NCBI GenBank assembly: GCA_018340375.1
Contig: JAFFJZ010000001.1
Span: forward strand, 14,092,001-14,156,000
From: Gonatopus flavifemur
Taxonomy: Eukaryota; Arthropoda; Insecta; Hymenoptera; Dryinidae
DNA: 64,000 nucleotides
Direction: 5' to 3'
Positions 35,500-47,850 of this stretch are shown here, piece after piece; positions within the stretch are counted from its first letter, which is position 1; each line of letters starts with the position of its first letter. The notes below the pieces were generated by a model. It saw nothing but the letters and a program-made list of their open reading frames with translations. It was not told the DNA's origin and ran no database searches. The position numbers and the translations under genes are program-made.

Positions 35500-36039
35500 T
35501 CTTGCCTACATCAAGTAACTGGCCAATTGCAAAGAAGCACATGTTCAGGAGCCGTTTAAAAAGTTCACCAACCATCTATGGTATCTATCAGAGTCCCTGA
35601 TATGCTTTTCTTTGTTTGATGACCATGTCTCTGTGGGGGACAAAAGGGCACTTGTACAATCCATTCAGTTCAAAGAGGGAACAGAGGATGATATTCTTCC
35701 CCGGACGCGTTTACCACCTAACCACCCTATAAAGTTGCTCGCTTTATCGGACTTTGCGTCTAAAAAATCCCTGAAATTTTTTAAGATAACAGGAATTAGC
35801 TGTAGGTTTTTAGAAGAAGATCCAGATCTGTGGGGGAAAGATCCTGATTACTTACATGGACAAAAATTGTCAAACATATTCCAGTTGTCAATGACTGTGC
35901 TTGAAGGGGTGTCGCTCTCATTGAGGCATTTCCGTTGGAAAACAAATTAATGGTTGATGAAAATCAGAGACAATACCTCTTGCTTGTTATAGAGAAGTAT
36001 CGAGATATGTTTGATAAATATGACAAACCAAAAGAATGA
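35500..36039 (+). pseudogene. Dispersed repeat with decayed ORF, copy B
   Basis: Readable blocks are SNWPIAKKHMFRSRLKS, then LFDDHVSVGDKRALVQSIQF, ALSDFASKKSLKFFKITG and RFLEEDPDLWGKDPDYLHG. After a frameshift near 35870 come KHIPVVNDCA, an in-frame TGA, RGVALIEAF and ENQRQYLLLVIEKYRDMF, with a stop at 36037. The longest intact piece is the 112-codon frame at 35612-35950. Homologous in inverted orientation to copy A. The order of blocks agrees with an uncharacterised protein family I recall as dispersed in arthropod genomes; its function is unknown to me. Clearly broken. Confidence 0.6.
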
Positions 36040-36092
36040 ATAATGTACATATCCTCAAAATTATGGTATAACATGGTTTCAATATTTTCTAG

Positions 36093-36806
36093 ACCCCATT
36101 CAGGTATTGCCAAGACTGAAAAAAACCCAAGCTTGTCCCAAGGTTGGCAGATGTGTCAGAAAGAAACCTCCGTGAAGAACAATTAGCCTAATATTGTTCC
36201 ATGATTGTCCCGTTGTTCCCAATGGATAGTCAGTCATGGTAAATTTGTTAATATTTTTGAAATGGTCACTACATTTGGTACAAGCTTGGCACAAGTGTGA
36301 AAATCGAGCATTCTTTGAGAACAATTGTACCAATATTGCCCACATGAGTGGCACAATGTTTATGAATATTGACTGAATTTTGAATCTACAATGACTGAAG
36401 ACTCGGGGATAACCATCGGACCAGGGCTGACCCGATCTTCCTGTCATAATTAATCCCACACACTATAATTCATTCACCAAGCATCAGCCAATGTTTCTTT
36501 GATCGCAGATATGGATGAAAAAAGTAATTGTAAAGATAATTCATGTAGGGTATTCTGAGGGAGAAAGTCATGAACTGAAATATGAATCAATTACTATTTT
36601 AATCCATATATGCGATCAGAGAAGCATTGGTTGATGCTTGGTAAATGAATTGGACCGGGCCTGGCAAAAGCACTGGCCCCCACTTGTCCTGATCTTATCA
36701 TTCCAAAGCCTGGGCCAAGTTTGGTAAATTGTTCGAGACAAGTCCCAGCAGGTCTTGTGCCAGGCTTGGTCCATCATTGGGCCATTGGTCCATACACACT
36801 TGGGAC
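36093..36806. mobile_element. CCC...GGG motif-array element with empty-site evidence, TSD AC
   Basis: The body is 36095-36804 (710 bp), from CCCATTCAGG to CACTTGGG, with AC on both sides. It interrupts repeat copy B. Copy A shows the uninterrupted site (TTTCTAGACGTTTTC read on the reverse strand at about 33495-33507), proving insertion with a 2-bp AC duplication. The interior is an array of CCAAGCTTGG-like and GGACCAAGCCTGGCC words, plus an inverted pair around 36465-36650 (CACCAAGCATCAGCCAATG and its complement). Confidence 0.85.
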
Positions 36807-37479
36807 GTTTTTAGTAGGTTTTACCACATTTTTGGCGTGTAGAATGATGATGATGTTGATAAAACACTTTTAATAACCACCAACTGCAATTTTATGTACT
36901 TTTAACAATTCCTGAATAATCTCATCTCGTATTTCAAACAAAATTAGTATGAACAATTCAATGATTATCGAATTCCCGTAATATCGAGCAAAAACATCTT
37001 TCAAACGATTCAACGCATTCAACTTCAACGGTAAAGTGAAATAATCATGATTACAATGTCAAGTACCTACGACAACATCATGAATATCAAAACTGTACAT
37101 TCATAACGCTAAAAATGGATAATTACGCCGTTAATTAATGACATTGGCACTCGAGCTTCTAATAATGGATAAAAAACGGAAAGAAAAAAAATTCCTCCTC
37201 AGGTGTTAAGAAAATCCGTATGCACGCATTTAATATACACAGTAGTATCTTCTTCTCTTCTTTCCTTCTCTTCCTTATGATTATGTATTCATATTTAAAC
37301 ATGCGCTCGTAGATTCATTTATGAATATTCAATTTGATTATTCAGTCAGATCTTTAGCGTGTATATGTGGGATCAAACTTTCCATTTCGTACATCGAAAG
37401 TGCCAATCATTGAACCAAATATAAATACACGGTATACACATTATACGTGTACGTAAATGCACATGTATATAAGTACAAG

Positions 37480-37560
37480 ATTCTCAAGGAGAATGAAGAG
37501 GAAGAAGAAGAAAGAGGAGAAAGATATCAGATGAAAGATGAAAGAGATATACGAGTTACG
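37480..37560. repeat. GAA/GGA-rich purine tract
   Basis: Imperfect AAGAAGAAGAAAGAGGAG-type purine run. The frame read through it (37447-37671) is not taken as a gene. Confidence 0.5.
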
Positions 37561-37974
37561 CAACTTATTAAATTTCATTTTTTTCCTCGCTCCAAGGGTT
37601 TCCTTTCTTGGAGATACCCGAAATTTGTAACACTTACATGCATTACGGAGAGGAAAAATGTCTGCACGTAAATACGTAATTATTGTTGGAGCATTGCGTA
37701 TAAAGGAGTAATTTCTTTGCGTTCAAGATTCCAGACAGTATTGAAGTTCAAAATGAGGGTTTTTCTCTTCAAGGTGATGTTTGGTAACCCTTTGTTGAAT
37801 ATGTAATCGATACAGAGGTTTTGTTCTTATTTTGCTTCACCATTGATTCTCTCTTGACACGGGTCGATGAAAGGAGGAATATCGAATTCGATTGTCTTCT
37901 ACCTTGTTTCGCAATGATCGATGTACTCGTTGGAAAATTGTTCGTGATGCTTCAAATTTCATTCGATACAGCCT

Positions 37975-38955
37975 GAAAAATTTTTTGATTGAAAATTAAA
38001 TGGAAAAAAAAGATCTAAAAAAGATGTAACATGAAGATGAAAACAACAAAACGAAAAAATATAAATTACATAAAAAAATGTGTTTCAAGTGAAAAAATTA
38101 TTACTCATTATTATTATATTCTTACATTATTTCTAAAATAATTGTCAATACAATCGTCATAATTATGATGTACATAATTTTTGAAAATGAAATTAAAATG
38201 GAATGGAAGTAAATGATTTTCAAAAGTAAAAAAAAAATGTCATGGTTTAAAATCATTACTTATTATTATCATTATTGTATTCTCTTATCATTTGTGAAAT
38301 GATGATTACTAATACAATTCTTATTATGATGTCAAGGTTCATTCCGATTGTTTTTAATTGAAACCGTTTGAAAATTCAAAAACTTTAAGAATTTTTAAGA
38401 ATGAAAACGAAATGAAAAACATAGTTTTCAACTGGAAAAGTTTATTTATTTATCATTATTATCACGGTTTTTTATCATATTCAAAATGATAATTGATAAT
38501 ATAATTATCATTTCAATGTACACGTTCATTTTGATTATTTTTTATCGAATTCGTTGCAAAATTTCAAAAACCTTAGGAATTCGAAGGAATAGAAATCACA
38601 ATGGAACGAAAAACATTCATTTTCAAAAGTAAAAAATATCATCATACTTTGAAATCAATACTTGTTATTATCATTATTATATTATGTTATTATCCATCAA
38701 ATGATAATTATTACTACAATCATTATGATGATGTTCATGTTGATTTCGTTTATTTTTAATTGAAAATGTTTCAAAATCCTATAACTTTAAGAATTTCAGG
38801 AAATAAAAATGAAATGGAAAAAAAATTTTCAAATGTAAAAATTATTAATAATTATTGGCATCATAATATTCTCTCATCTTATAATGTACAAGTTCATTTT
38901 GATTGATTTTTATTGAATTGGTTTCAAAATTCTAAAACTTTAAGAAATTTTCCTA
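37975..38955. repeat. Diverged tandem repeat, about 150-215 bp units, about five copies
   Basis: Successive units each contain a TATTATTATCATTATTATATT block, an AATGATAATT block, a GATGTTCATTTTGATT block and an AAAACTTTAAGAATTT block. The last block recurs near 38376, 38565, 38780 and 38935, so spacing varies from about 150 to 215. Very AT-rich. Looks like an old satellite-like expansion inside intron 2. Confidence 0.6.
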
Positions 38956-39750
38956 ATGTACAACGCTGAACCTCGAAAAATGAATCCTCCTCCACAGATA
39001 CAAAAAAGCATACAAAGATATATAAACAGGAAGCCGAAAGTGATATATACAATGGCTTATGCAAATTAAACACTTTCCATGGTACTCTAGGGACTTCTCT
39101 TTCTTTTATATCTACTCAAGATTGGCTAAGAATGATTTTCCAAGATTTGAAATAGCGTAAGATAATAACTCAGCTGTATGTACGAGCGAATTGTTAGTCG
39201 ATTCTTAGGTAATGCTGTCATTAGATCAACTCATATTGATTTCGTTATAACGGGCGGTTCCAACCCTACGATTTTAATAGCAGGATATGATAGAACGATT
39301 GCAATACAAAATTAGAAACCTTACAGAAGCTATTATCTGGAAATCAGGGTAGCTCGATCTAATTTCAGTTCAATTGTCAATGGTTAATGAAATCATGTAC
39401 TCCCTCAAATGAAAAAAAAATCCTATTTCTACATTTCAACACCCACAACTCTATTTTATAATTCGTTAATGATTTTATATTAATTATTTATATACGAATC
39501 TGAAAATCCTTGTTCGTCAGCACCAGGGGGAAAACTGACTTTATTCAAGAACATGTATTCTTGTTCTGAGAGAATATGTTGTTTCTTCATGTTGGGAAGT
39601 TTTTTGTTTGTTGGGAGAAGAAGTAGCTTTATAAAATTTCGATGGTGCTGATCAGGATGTCATGAAGATTCAATGGTTCTGACTAGCAACTCATGAAATT
39701 TCAACAATTCCAATCAGAATATCATGAAATTCTGATAATTCCATTGAACG

Positions 39751-39918
39751 TACACTATAAAAAATATTTGTAAATTTCCAGATTATTTGGGAATCCACAA
39801 ATTTTCTGTGAACTTCCAAACAATTTTTGTGATTTTCCAAAAAAAGAAATTGGGAATTGGAAAATATGTCTAGTAAAAAAACCTCCAGACTTCTCCACAA
39901 GTTTTGTTTTATAGCGCA
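39751..39918. mobile_element. Short CAC element
   Basis: The body is 39753-39916 (164 bp), CACTATAAAAAATATTTG...TTTTATAGCG. Outside lie TA and CA, consistent with a TA (or CA) duplication after one transition. The interior is TTTGTAAATTTCCAAA words, similar to the 29273 element. Confidence 0.7.
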
Positions 39919-41099
39919 TCGTTCAAATGGAATACTCCTGGCTTATGAACTCTACGCAAAGCTCATTCGCATCAAAAATAAAATTGATAAACGATCATTG
40001 TAATTATTTTCCTAATTTAATTCATTCCTTGCATAAAGGATCTTAAAACCTAAAACATCTATAATGAATTCACTACAAACAAAAACCTAGACATTGTTTT
40101 CCACGCCAACGCACGAGTACGTTTCGTCGCTGATCTTCATAAATTGATAAGAAAGTTGCATAGGATTCATATTCTCTGTTTTTTTTTCATTGTTTTTTGT
40201 CTCAATAAGTTGTTAATTCCAAGGCCGTCTTGTAATCTCATATTTCTGATTATCGAGTATCTCACGCAAGACACAGTTCATATATTTTTAAAGATATAAT
40301 TTGCAGTGCAACACGAGAAAAGGAGCACAGAAAAAACAGAGAAGATGAGAGGTAAGGAAGTAAGAGATGAAAGCATCCAGTTTCTACGTGGAGATATGTG
40401 TGCGAGTAAATGACATAACCGAGTAAAGAACGAGTTCCACTCAGGACTCATTTATTTCTTTCCCTGCCCTGGTTTTTAACGGAGACGAAATTCATTCCGA
40501 TTATTGCGCAATATAAAACCAATAAATCGTGCACAATCGATGTTACTTTACACGATATCGCGATATCCAAGAGGTCAAAGGGCAATTGAGGAGACAAAAA
40601 GAACCATGGTTAATTTTCGATTACATTACCAAAATCTTAACGAGCGTGATGGATTGTGGTATAGGCAGGGTGTGGCGAATGGCACGTACGAAATCTCGAA
40701 AGTCGTTCTCACGAAAGATCCTGAGGGGACAAAAAAAATCGGATTACTTTCCCTGCAGTTCACATATGCATATATGCGCGCCAGTACAAAAGATATGCAA
40801 AAGGCTTATCGCGAGCCGAATTAACTGAATTTAACTGAGAACTCATGAGGTTGGGGATCGAGGGGACCACTTTGAATGAAAATGGATGTGTTGATTTATA
40901 ATTCCAAATCGAAATAAATGATCTTGCGAGTACCGTCATGTGTTCGCGACTTTCGATCACTCACAATAAAATATTTGAAACCATATAGAGAAAAACTTTA
41001 TGGACTCGTGAAGATCTTTTATAATTGATGATTGTTCAATCGAAAAGTATATCTGGATACCGTTGATCAATGAATTTCACAGAAATTTCGAATCATCTG

Positions 41100-42190
41100 T
41101 ATTGTAGAATTGAAATAAGATAGTATTTCAAATAAGCAACGAAATTTCAGCAAATAAAATATTTCATTTTTATAATCTAAAGCTGGACAGGGTATGATTT
41201 ATGCACGTAAGAATCATACACGTATTGATTGTACACGAAAAATACAACCCGAAAGTATTTACACTAATCATTTTTTTTCAATATCTCATATTTAACACAT
41301 AAGCTTTGGCGCACGTAAAATTATTTGATAAGAATATTGTACACTAAATATTTTCCAGGCTTGAAAAAAAAAGTGATTCACAAAAATCGTACACATGTTT
41401 TTATGCACGGGCAAAAAATGTAATTAAACAGTGTATAATGATTATACACCTAATGAAATTCATATAGGACATTTTTTTCGTTTTATTGAATAATTACTAT
41501 GAATTAGATTAGGAGTACAATAATTATACACTGATTAATTTTATTTTCTGATCGTGTATGAACAATATGTGTACAATTTTTGTTGATTACATTTTTGAAG
41601 CTTGTAAAATATTTCGTGTACAATTTCTATGTCAATCAATTGAACGTGCACAAATAATCATTGCATAAAATATTATGTGTCAGACAAAAATTATTAATGT
41701 AAATATCTTTGGATTCTATTTTTCGTGTACAAGTAACACGTGTATGATTCTTACGTGCATAAATCATACCCTGTCTACAGCTGAAGCATCAGATAAATAT
41801 TTTATTTTCTTAATGAAAAACATTCAATAAAATACTTTATTCTTTAGTTTTGAGTCAGTATTTCATTTTCAACGTATTTTAGTTGGATTTGCAATATGTG
41901 TAAATGAAATATATTTTATTATTCAACTACAGCCATTGTCGAAAATTATCTCTTTTGATCAACGATTTGATGATAAACTGTGTGGACTGTATATTTAGAA
42001 GGGAAGGAAAAAGTGCTTTGCTGAACATTTTCACATTAGAAAAAATATTTCATTCTCAAAATTATGATTTTTCAAATAAATAAAATATTTTATTTCCAAA
42101 ACTATAATTTTGCGGAGGGATGGAATATTTCATTTTGAAAAATCCATACATGATGACAAATAGAATATTTATTCATTATTTGCATTGAAA
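41100..42190. repeat. AATATTTCATTTT motif array split by the 41186 element
   Basis: Repeated TAAAATATTTCATTTT words on both sides of the 590-bp insertion. Probably the interior of an old array element, but its ends were not identified. Confidence 0.45.
41178..41783. mobile_element. 590-bp long-TIR element, TSD about 8 bp
   Basis: The body is 41186-41775. Terminal inverted repeats of about 38 bp begin GACAGGGTATGATTTATGCA. The flanks TAAAGCTG (41178-41185) and TACAGCTG (41776-41783) match at seven of eight. The interior is rich in TGTACACGAAAAAT / ATTTTTCGTGTACA words. The surrounding sequence is an AAATAAAATATTTCATTTT array (41100-42190). Confidence 0.75.
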
Positions 42191-42589
42191 GACAGTATTT
42201 TACCCAGCTCTGTATTCATAGTTATGAGTATACTTTTAATTAATTCTCAGAATCGAAATTTATAAGAGATGAATGCATTTCTGAAATCAAGGATTAAAAA
42301 CCTTGCTCGACTCTTTTTTTCAAATCACAAACTCATTCGAGATACAGCCAGAGATTGACGATTAGATTTTTTTCGAATTGCATATCGGATGCAACCATGT
42401 GAAATTTTCTTTTCTGTGTAACGAAATATGCATATTCATTTTCACGTACACTGAAATGAGTATATCTTTGAATCTAAGGAATTGTTATTTCAATGAGTCC
42501 GAATGAATATTTCTTCGGCGGGAATGAATATTTTGATCGTCAACAAAAATTAATTATTATTCCCTGCTCCCAGGGTTGGTATATTTCAA

Positions 42590-43135
42590 ATAACGTGTTT
42601 TGAACAAAAACCTTTTTCAAAACGGTCTAATGTTATTTCATATTATGTTGTAAGTTCACGGTTGGTATATTTGAAACACATTGTGAAAAACAAAACGTTT
42701 TGAACAGGTTTTCAAGGACCATGGAGTCCTTCAAGAAATGAACAAAATTTTGCTATGTACTTTCTGATCAACTAGGCAAGAAATACAAATTTCAAATCCA
42801 CAATGATGAAGTAAATTATTTAAATTGAGTTTCGAACATAAAATTTGAACTGTGAATGATTGCTCAAAATTATGCAAACGATTATAAACATATTAACCTA
42901 CAAATGCCGATGATTTTTATAACTTATTTTCTCATGTTTAGGAATGTGTTTTGAGCTTTGGATTTATATTTAGAGCCAAATCATAGTAGTGAACTTCATC
43001 GCTGTTATATTTAGAATCTGTAATTGTTGGTTTGTCATTTAAAAACTACGTATCAAAATTTTGTTCATTTTTTAATGCTCCATGGCCCTTAAACAGAGAT
43101 AATAGTTTTGAATAAGAAGAAAAACGTGTTTTTCT
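42590..43135. repeat. Imperfect fold-back repeat
   Basis: The block around 42715-42760 (CCATGGAGTCCTTCAAG...AACAAAATTTTG) pairs with 43050-43090 (CAAAATTTTGTTCATT...CTCCATGG). Outside there are AACGTGTTTTGAAC / GTTTTGAATAAG words. Probably a decayed TIR element. Ends unclear. Confidence 0.45.
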
Positions 43136-43261
43136 CAAACCTGATCGCTTCTTTCAAAGAATCCATTTATGTGTATGAAAAAAATTGTTTAAATAAAAAA
43201 ATACAAACATAAAAGAATGCAATATGGAATGAAAAGTGAGAAATAAAATAAATAAATATTA

Positions 43262-43538
43262 TATACTGTAAAAAAAATGTCCATAAATTTAACGGAATTC
43301 GTCGAGTAGCTGGTAACCCGATTTACCACAGTAGGTAAAAATTTCAAAAGCTTTGGTAATTTTTTCGTTGAATATATCGATTCTTCAGTATAATGATTGG
43401 AAAATTAGTATATTGACCACATTTTTTGGTTCAATTACCAAAATCTCAGTAATTTTCCTAAGTTTTTCTTCGGTTGAATTGCTGCCTGAGTTACCGAAGA
43501 ATTTCTCGATGAATTGACCGATTTTTTTCCACAGTGTA
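43262..43538. mobile_element. CAC-type element, TSD TA
   Basis: The body is 43264-43536 (273 bp), TACTGTAAAAAAAATGTCC...GATTTTTTTCCACAGTG, with TA outside. The interior is GGTAATTTTTCGG / CCGAAGAATT words. Confidence 0.7.
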
Positions 43539-44104
43539 ATTGAATGTTATAAAATATTGAATAAATTGAATGAATGATTAATTACAGCCATTCTAGTGCT
43601 TGAGGTTTGAGAACTGATTTGGAGTAGTTTTAGGGCACTGAATACAAAAAGATTTGCTGAATCAGTTCGTTTTTTCTAATCTTTTATATATAAAATTCAG
43701 CAATTATATAGATTATATAACGCATTCAACGCACCAAAAGCACTCCGAATCAGTTACCAGACCTCTGGCAACGGAGGAAAATTTTGTTGTTGTTGACTGG
43801 TGTTATTAATTCTCATTGAAAGAATATTCATTTGACCTAGTCCAAATAAAAAATTCTTAGATCCAAAGAAACCCTTCCCTATGTGCCTAGTCTTCTGGCA
43901 GATTAACGTTCTTCAGGAAAGGAATTTTTGAAAAAATACAATAATAACGTTGGAATGTTCTGTGAATCGAAAGTAATCACAACAAAAATATATTCCATAT
44001 TAGGTCGATTCAAGCCCTCAGTCTGAATTTCAAGTTTGTCAAAAGTCTTTTAGTAGTTTACCGAAAGTTTGTGAGAACTTCATCAAAAGTCCGCAGAAGT
44101 TAAC

Positions 44105-45414
44105 CACATGGAGAAAAATTTGGGGTAGCAGATACAGCAATTGCGATAAATTTGACAAAATCCACATGTAAACATAGGGATAGCATTTCTGCGGTGGGAA
44201 TTGCACATCATTTTGCCTGTCAATTGAAAACGTCGCAATTCTACCGCAATCTGATGTAATTTTAACATACGCACTTCATAACTATTACATATATCAAATG
44301 TCAATTCTATTGTCGTAATGAATAAAATATAAAACGTATGACAAGCGATATTTACTTCAAACTCATGAAACTTGTGCATCACTCTGATGTAAAATGCATG
44401 TTAGGATTTTGGAATAAAATTTCAATTGCTCGTTTATACATTCTATGCATACGCGAGAACTACGATAATAACTACAACGATTTTTGTTAATTTTCCAAAA
44501 GCCACGAAGATGGGGATAAAATTCAATTGATGGAAATTTTACATTATTCGCGCCGTATTTTTATGAATTCTCACTGACAGTTGAAATAAAAAGAATTGTA
44601 TCTTCCCAATTAATCCTCGCTGTTGTGTTTTTTGTTGAATTTGCAATAAGACAATATATACAAATGCATTCTTGAGCAGTTAAATGAACTTTAATCACTC
44701 AGCTTGAATCTATTCCCTTAACATACATCTCACATCTTACATCTTACATATTACATATTACAATGAGATAGAATACAATGTTATGTCGCTTTATTCTATC
44801 ATTATCACTAACCGTACGCTATGAGTGGAGATTCAAGTTGTTAATATACATCGAATGTAGGAACAAACTGATACTCGCGGAAAACTGTTGAAACTGTTTG
44901 CGCCATCTTTGTGACGCGATTTTGATAGTTTTGAACTGAAAGGAGTGTTACAACGCTTCTCAGTGGTATTACCAACACAAGCGAGTAGTTTTTGCAGAAG
45001 CAATTGTTGAATACACATCAGATTGCGATAACTGTATATTTGAGAATGAGAATAAAATTCCTGGGAAATAAATCAGATTATCATTCAAAAAAACATAGGT
45101 AACATTAGCAACTGTATTTGTTGAATGTACATTAGATTGCTGTAGAATTGAATATGTGGAAATGTGGTTGAGCATGCCTCATGGCATCACGTTCGTGAAA
45201 AGTAGATTCAGTCGAGTGTAATGCAAAATTTACATTGTTCGTGGTCAATGATATCATAATAGATATATTTTTGGATTGGCGTAATTTTTACAATCTTCCA
45301 AAGCAATGATCATGTATGTATCATGTGAGTTTCATCGAAATTGATGTAGAAATTACATTTAAAGTTTTATCTATGCACTGATGTTAAATTTACATCATAA
45401 TTTTTCTCCGTGCA
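44105..45414. mobile_element. CAC-type element, 1.3 kb, TSD CA
   Basis: The body is 44107-45412 (1306 bp), CATGGAGAAAAATTTGG...ATAATTTTTCTCCGTG, with CA outside on both sides. The interior has scattered TGTAAATTACATT words and a short microsatellite of ACATCTTACATATT (44731-44765). It sits inside a further array of AAAGTCCGCGAAAGTTTGTC words (about 43990-45590). No gene recognised. Confidence 0.7.
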
Positions 45415-45594
45415 AGAGTCAGTCGGAAGTCCAGCGAAAGTTTGTCGGAAGTGTTTCAGAGATACCTTGGCAATTCATTTCACTTTCGTTGAGAATCCAC
45501 CGAAGTCTGGGGAAATCTGTCGAAAATCCATCGAACATCCTCAAACAATTCTTCGCTTGGGGGAGGGGGGGCTAAGGTTTCAGCGTAAAAAAAC

Positions 45595-45825
45595 CACACG
45601 GAGAAAAAATGGTTTGCTACTATAGCGCCTATAAAGAAATTTGTTGTCCTTGCAAAAATATTCACTACAGCAGCTAAGACGTTAGTTCTATTAACAAATG
45701 TGTTTATTTCAGCAAAAAAATTCAGTGGTGTCAATCAGTTTTCTTGCTCTTACAGCTAATTTTTTTTGTAGGCGCTATAGTAACAGACCTACTTGTTATG
45801 CCAGCAATACTTTTCTCTCCGTGCA
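45595..45825. mobile_element. CAC element, TSD CA
   Basis: The body is 45597-45823 (227 bp), CACGGAGAAAAAATGGTTTG...ACTTTTCTCTCCGTG, with CA outside. Inner inverted pair GCTACTATAGCGCCTA / TAGGCGCTATAGTAA. Confidence 0.85.
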
Positions 45826-46885
45826 CGCTCTTTGTGAATTTTTCTTGAAAGTATGGATTGAGCGAATCAATCCCAATCTTTTGTACATTATTAAGTATAC
45901 TTTTAACAATATTCTGTAATTTTTTTATGCGGAAATATTGAAAAACAAGCCAGTGACAGAACTTGCCCCAGAACGTCTTAGAAAAATAACAATTTGCATT
46001 GAGAACCCGATTTCTTAAATTTGAAGAAAATTTCTTCGCCCTCATTCTGATAAATCTTCTTCTCAACGGAAAAGATAGTTCATCCCAATGAGAGAATTTT
46101 TCATTGAATTGAAATTATATTCTTCGAATTCAAGAAGGAATGAATTTCTGTCTCAATTTGAACATTTTTTGTTTCAATCTGGTGAAGAATTTTTCCATGG
46201 AAAAAAATATTTATTAGGACGAAGGCAGAGAAAATTTTCTTTCAATCCAAAAAATTGGGTTTTCAGTGTGCGGTGTTCACTATATCTCGGTCGGAAATTA
46301 TCTGAAATCAAAAACTATTAGAATTCAGTCAAAGTATCATCAAATCCCCCCGCCCTCAACGTTCTATGATTGTTTTTTTTTTTTCATTTCAAAATGTTTG
46401 GTGGCCATCTAAAGTGCAAGCTAATATTTTCCACGAAAAATTCCACCATGTTGTGGGTGGGGAACCCCCTTAATGCAAAGAAAAAATTTTAACTAAACGG
46501 TAGGTGAAGCCATTTTATATGTAGAAAATGTGTACCGAGTTTCAAATGAATCCGTCAAGCAGTACTTGAAAGGCAGTGAACACGGACTTTGAAAAAGTAG
46601 TTTTGAAAAAAACGCGTTCAAAAGCTGCTGTCAAAGCTATAGTGTTAAAGGACAGGAGACTAACTACACAATAACTTTAAGAGTTTTGCCCAGATCAACT
46701 TAAAATTTTGGGAATATATTGTTGAAATTGTTTAACAAGAAGAGAAGACAAAAAAATTCGATTTTTCGAGAGTGCAAACCCTCCCCCCCTCCCCCCCAAA
46801 GTCTCTTGTGAGCCCAAGATTAGTCTCAAATTCAAACAGTACTTTTTACAACCTACCCATACAGCAAAAGAGTCCCCACGAAGAG

Positions 46886-47055
46886 CTCCCGTTATGACAG
46901 TAAACATGAATTCATTATGAATACTTTGAATTCAAATTGAATTCTTGATGAATAACTCACTGTTCAGAAAGAATTCATGTTGTGAGTTCATGAAGAATTC
47001 TCCAGGCATTCAACATGTATTCGTTTTGAATTCATTTTCACTGACATAACGGGGA
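46886..47055. mobile_element. GAATTC motif-array element
   Basis: Ends CCCGTTATGACAGTAAA (from 46888) and inverted CCCGTTATGTCAGTGAA (to 47053). The interior is variants of TTGAATTCAT. The flanking dinucleotides do not match, so the TSD is not shown. Confidence 0.6.
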
Positions 47056-47704
47056 CTGTTCCAAGAACTCAGTAAGGAGTCTTCAAGAATTCAAACGGGT
47101 TATTTTTGCTGTCCGGGTACTTCACACTCTTTTGGAACCAATCCCAGACTTTTTTTTCTACTCGGGTAAATACTTCCACTATTTTGTAATGAACTCTGAA
47201 AAAAATGTTCTTCTATCCAAAGTACTTTTTTCTTGATTGTTTCATTCAATTCTCATTTGAGAATAATATAAAACAGAAGTTCATACTCGGATATTATAAT
47301 TTTATACCTAAACAATATGAAGTCAAATTCAGGACATGTACAGCATGTACAGATTGTGGATGATTTATTTGTGTTTTTGATGAAAAAAAATACTGTGTCA
47401 TCATGTATACTACTAAAATTTTTATATAGAATGCGTGATGTATTATGTATAGTAGTTCTACCACGCAAAGGGATGAATGTCAGTGGTAGCGTTCAGAGTG
47501 TTGTCAGACATCGGTCATACATTAGAAGTTTTAAACACGATACGTTATAGCTGAAAAATCAAAATCTAACTGAAATCAAGTTCTTCTGCGACTTAATTGA
47601 ATTAGGAAGGAAAAAACAGAGGACAAATTTGAAAAAATTTAAACATTTTGAATTCATCGTAAAAACCAACTGGTTATAAAATTCACGCGTTGTGTTTTTT
47701 ACAG

Positions 47705-47850
47705 ATGTCGACGAACTTCGGAAAACCTTGAAGGAAATGAATCCTGTTCTGCAATTCGTGATCTCTGTGAGTGATCCAACTGGCTCTCTCAAATCCACTG
47801 CCACCAAACGTCAAGAAACAGCAATTCGCCTGGCCAGTCTTTTGAACGAG
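47705..47850 (+). CDS. Chitinase-like protein, exon 3
   Basis: 146 bp, acceptor TGTTTTTTACAG, donor GAG|GTGAAT. Encodes residues 70-118. The segment LKEMNPVLQFVISVSD aligns with the third GH18 strand, usually LKTLLSVGGW, but the conserved SxGG motif is gone (Ser90-Val-Ser-Asp). The last codons (LASLLNE) lead directly into the degenerate catalytic motif encoded by exon 4. Phase 1 in, phase 0 out, agreeing with its neighbours. Confidence 0.85.

Larger units (their letters stand above)
25186..47704 (+). other. Intron 2 (22.5 kb)
   Basis: Starts GTAAGT and ends TTTTTTACAG. It is the largest intron and is largely built of nested transposons (25995-29522, 31731-37000, 39751-39918, 41178-41783, 42590-45825), with a diverged tandem repeat at 37975-38955. 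Stretches 25260-25990, 29690-31730, 37000-37970, 38956-39750, 39920-41177 and 46330-46880 look mostly unique. No nested host gene recognised. Two overlapping frames at 40504-40828 were considered and not accepted. Confidence 0.7.

Noticed and set aside
36100..36459. 119-codon minus-strand frame
   Set aside because: It lies wholly inside the 36095-36804 motif-array element; its length reflects the repeat vocabulary.
37975..38955. CRISPR-like array
   Set aside because: Units are 150-215 bp, diverged and AT-rich with no constant short repeat; the rest of the window is clearly eukaryotic.
40504..40828. Two overlapping plus-strand open frames of about 100 codons
   Set aside because: Neither shows a recognisable domain, codon pattern or splice context. 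Two long overlapping frames in one spot argue for chance.
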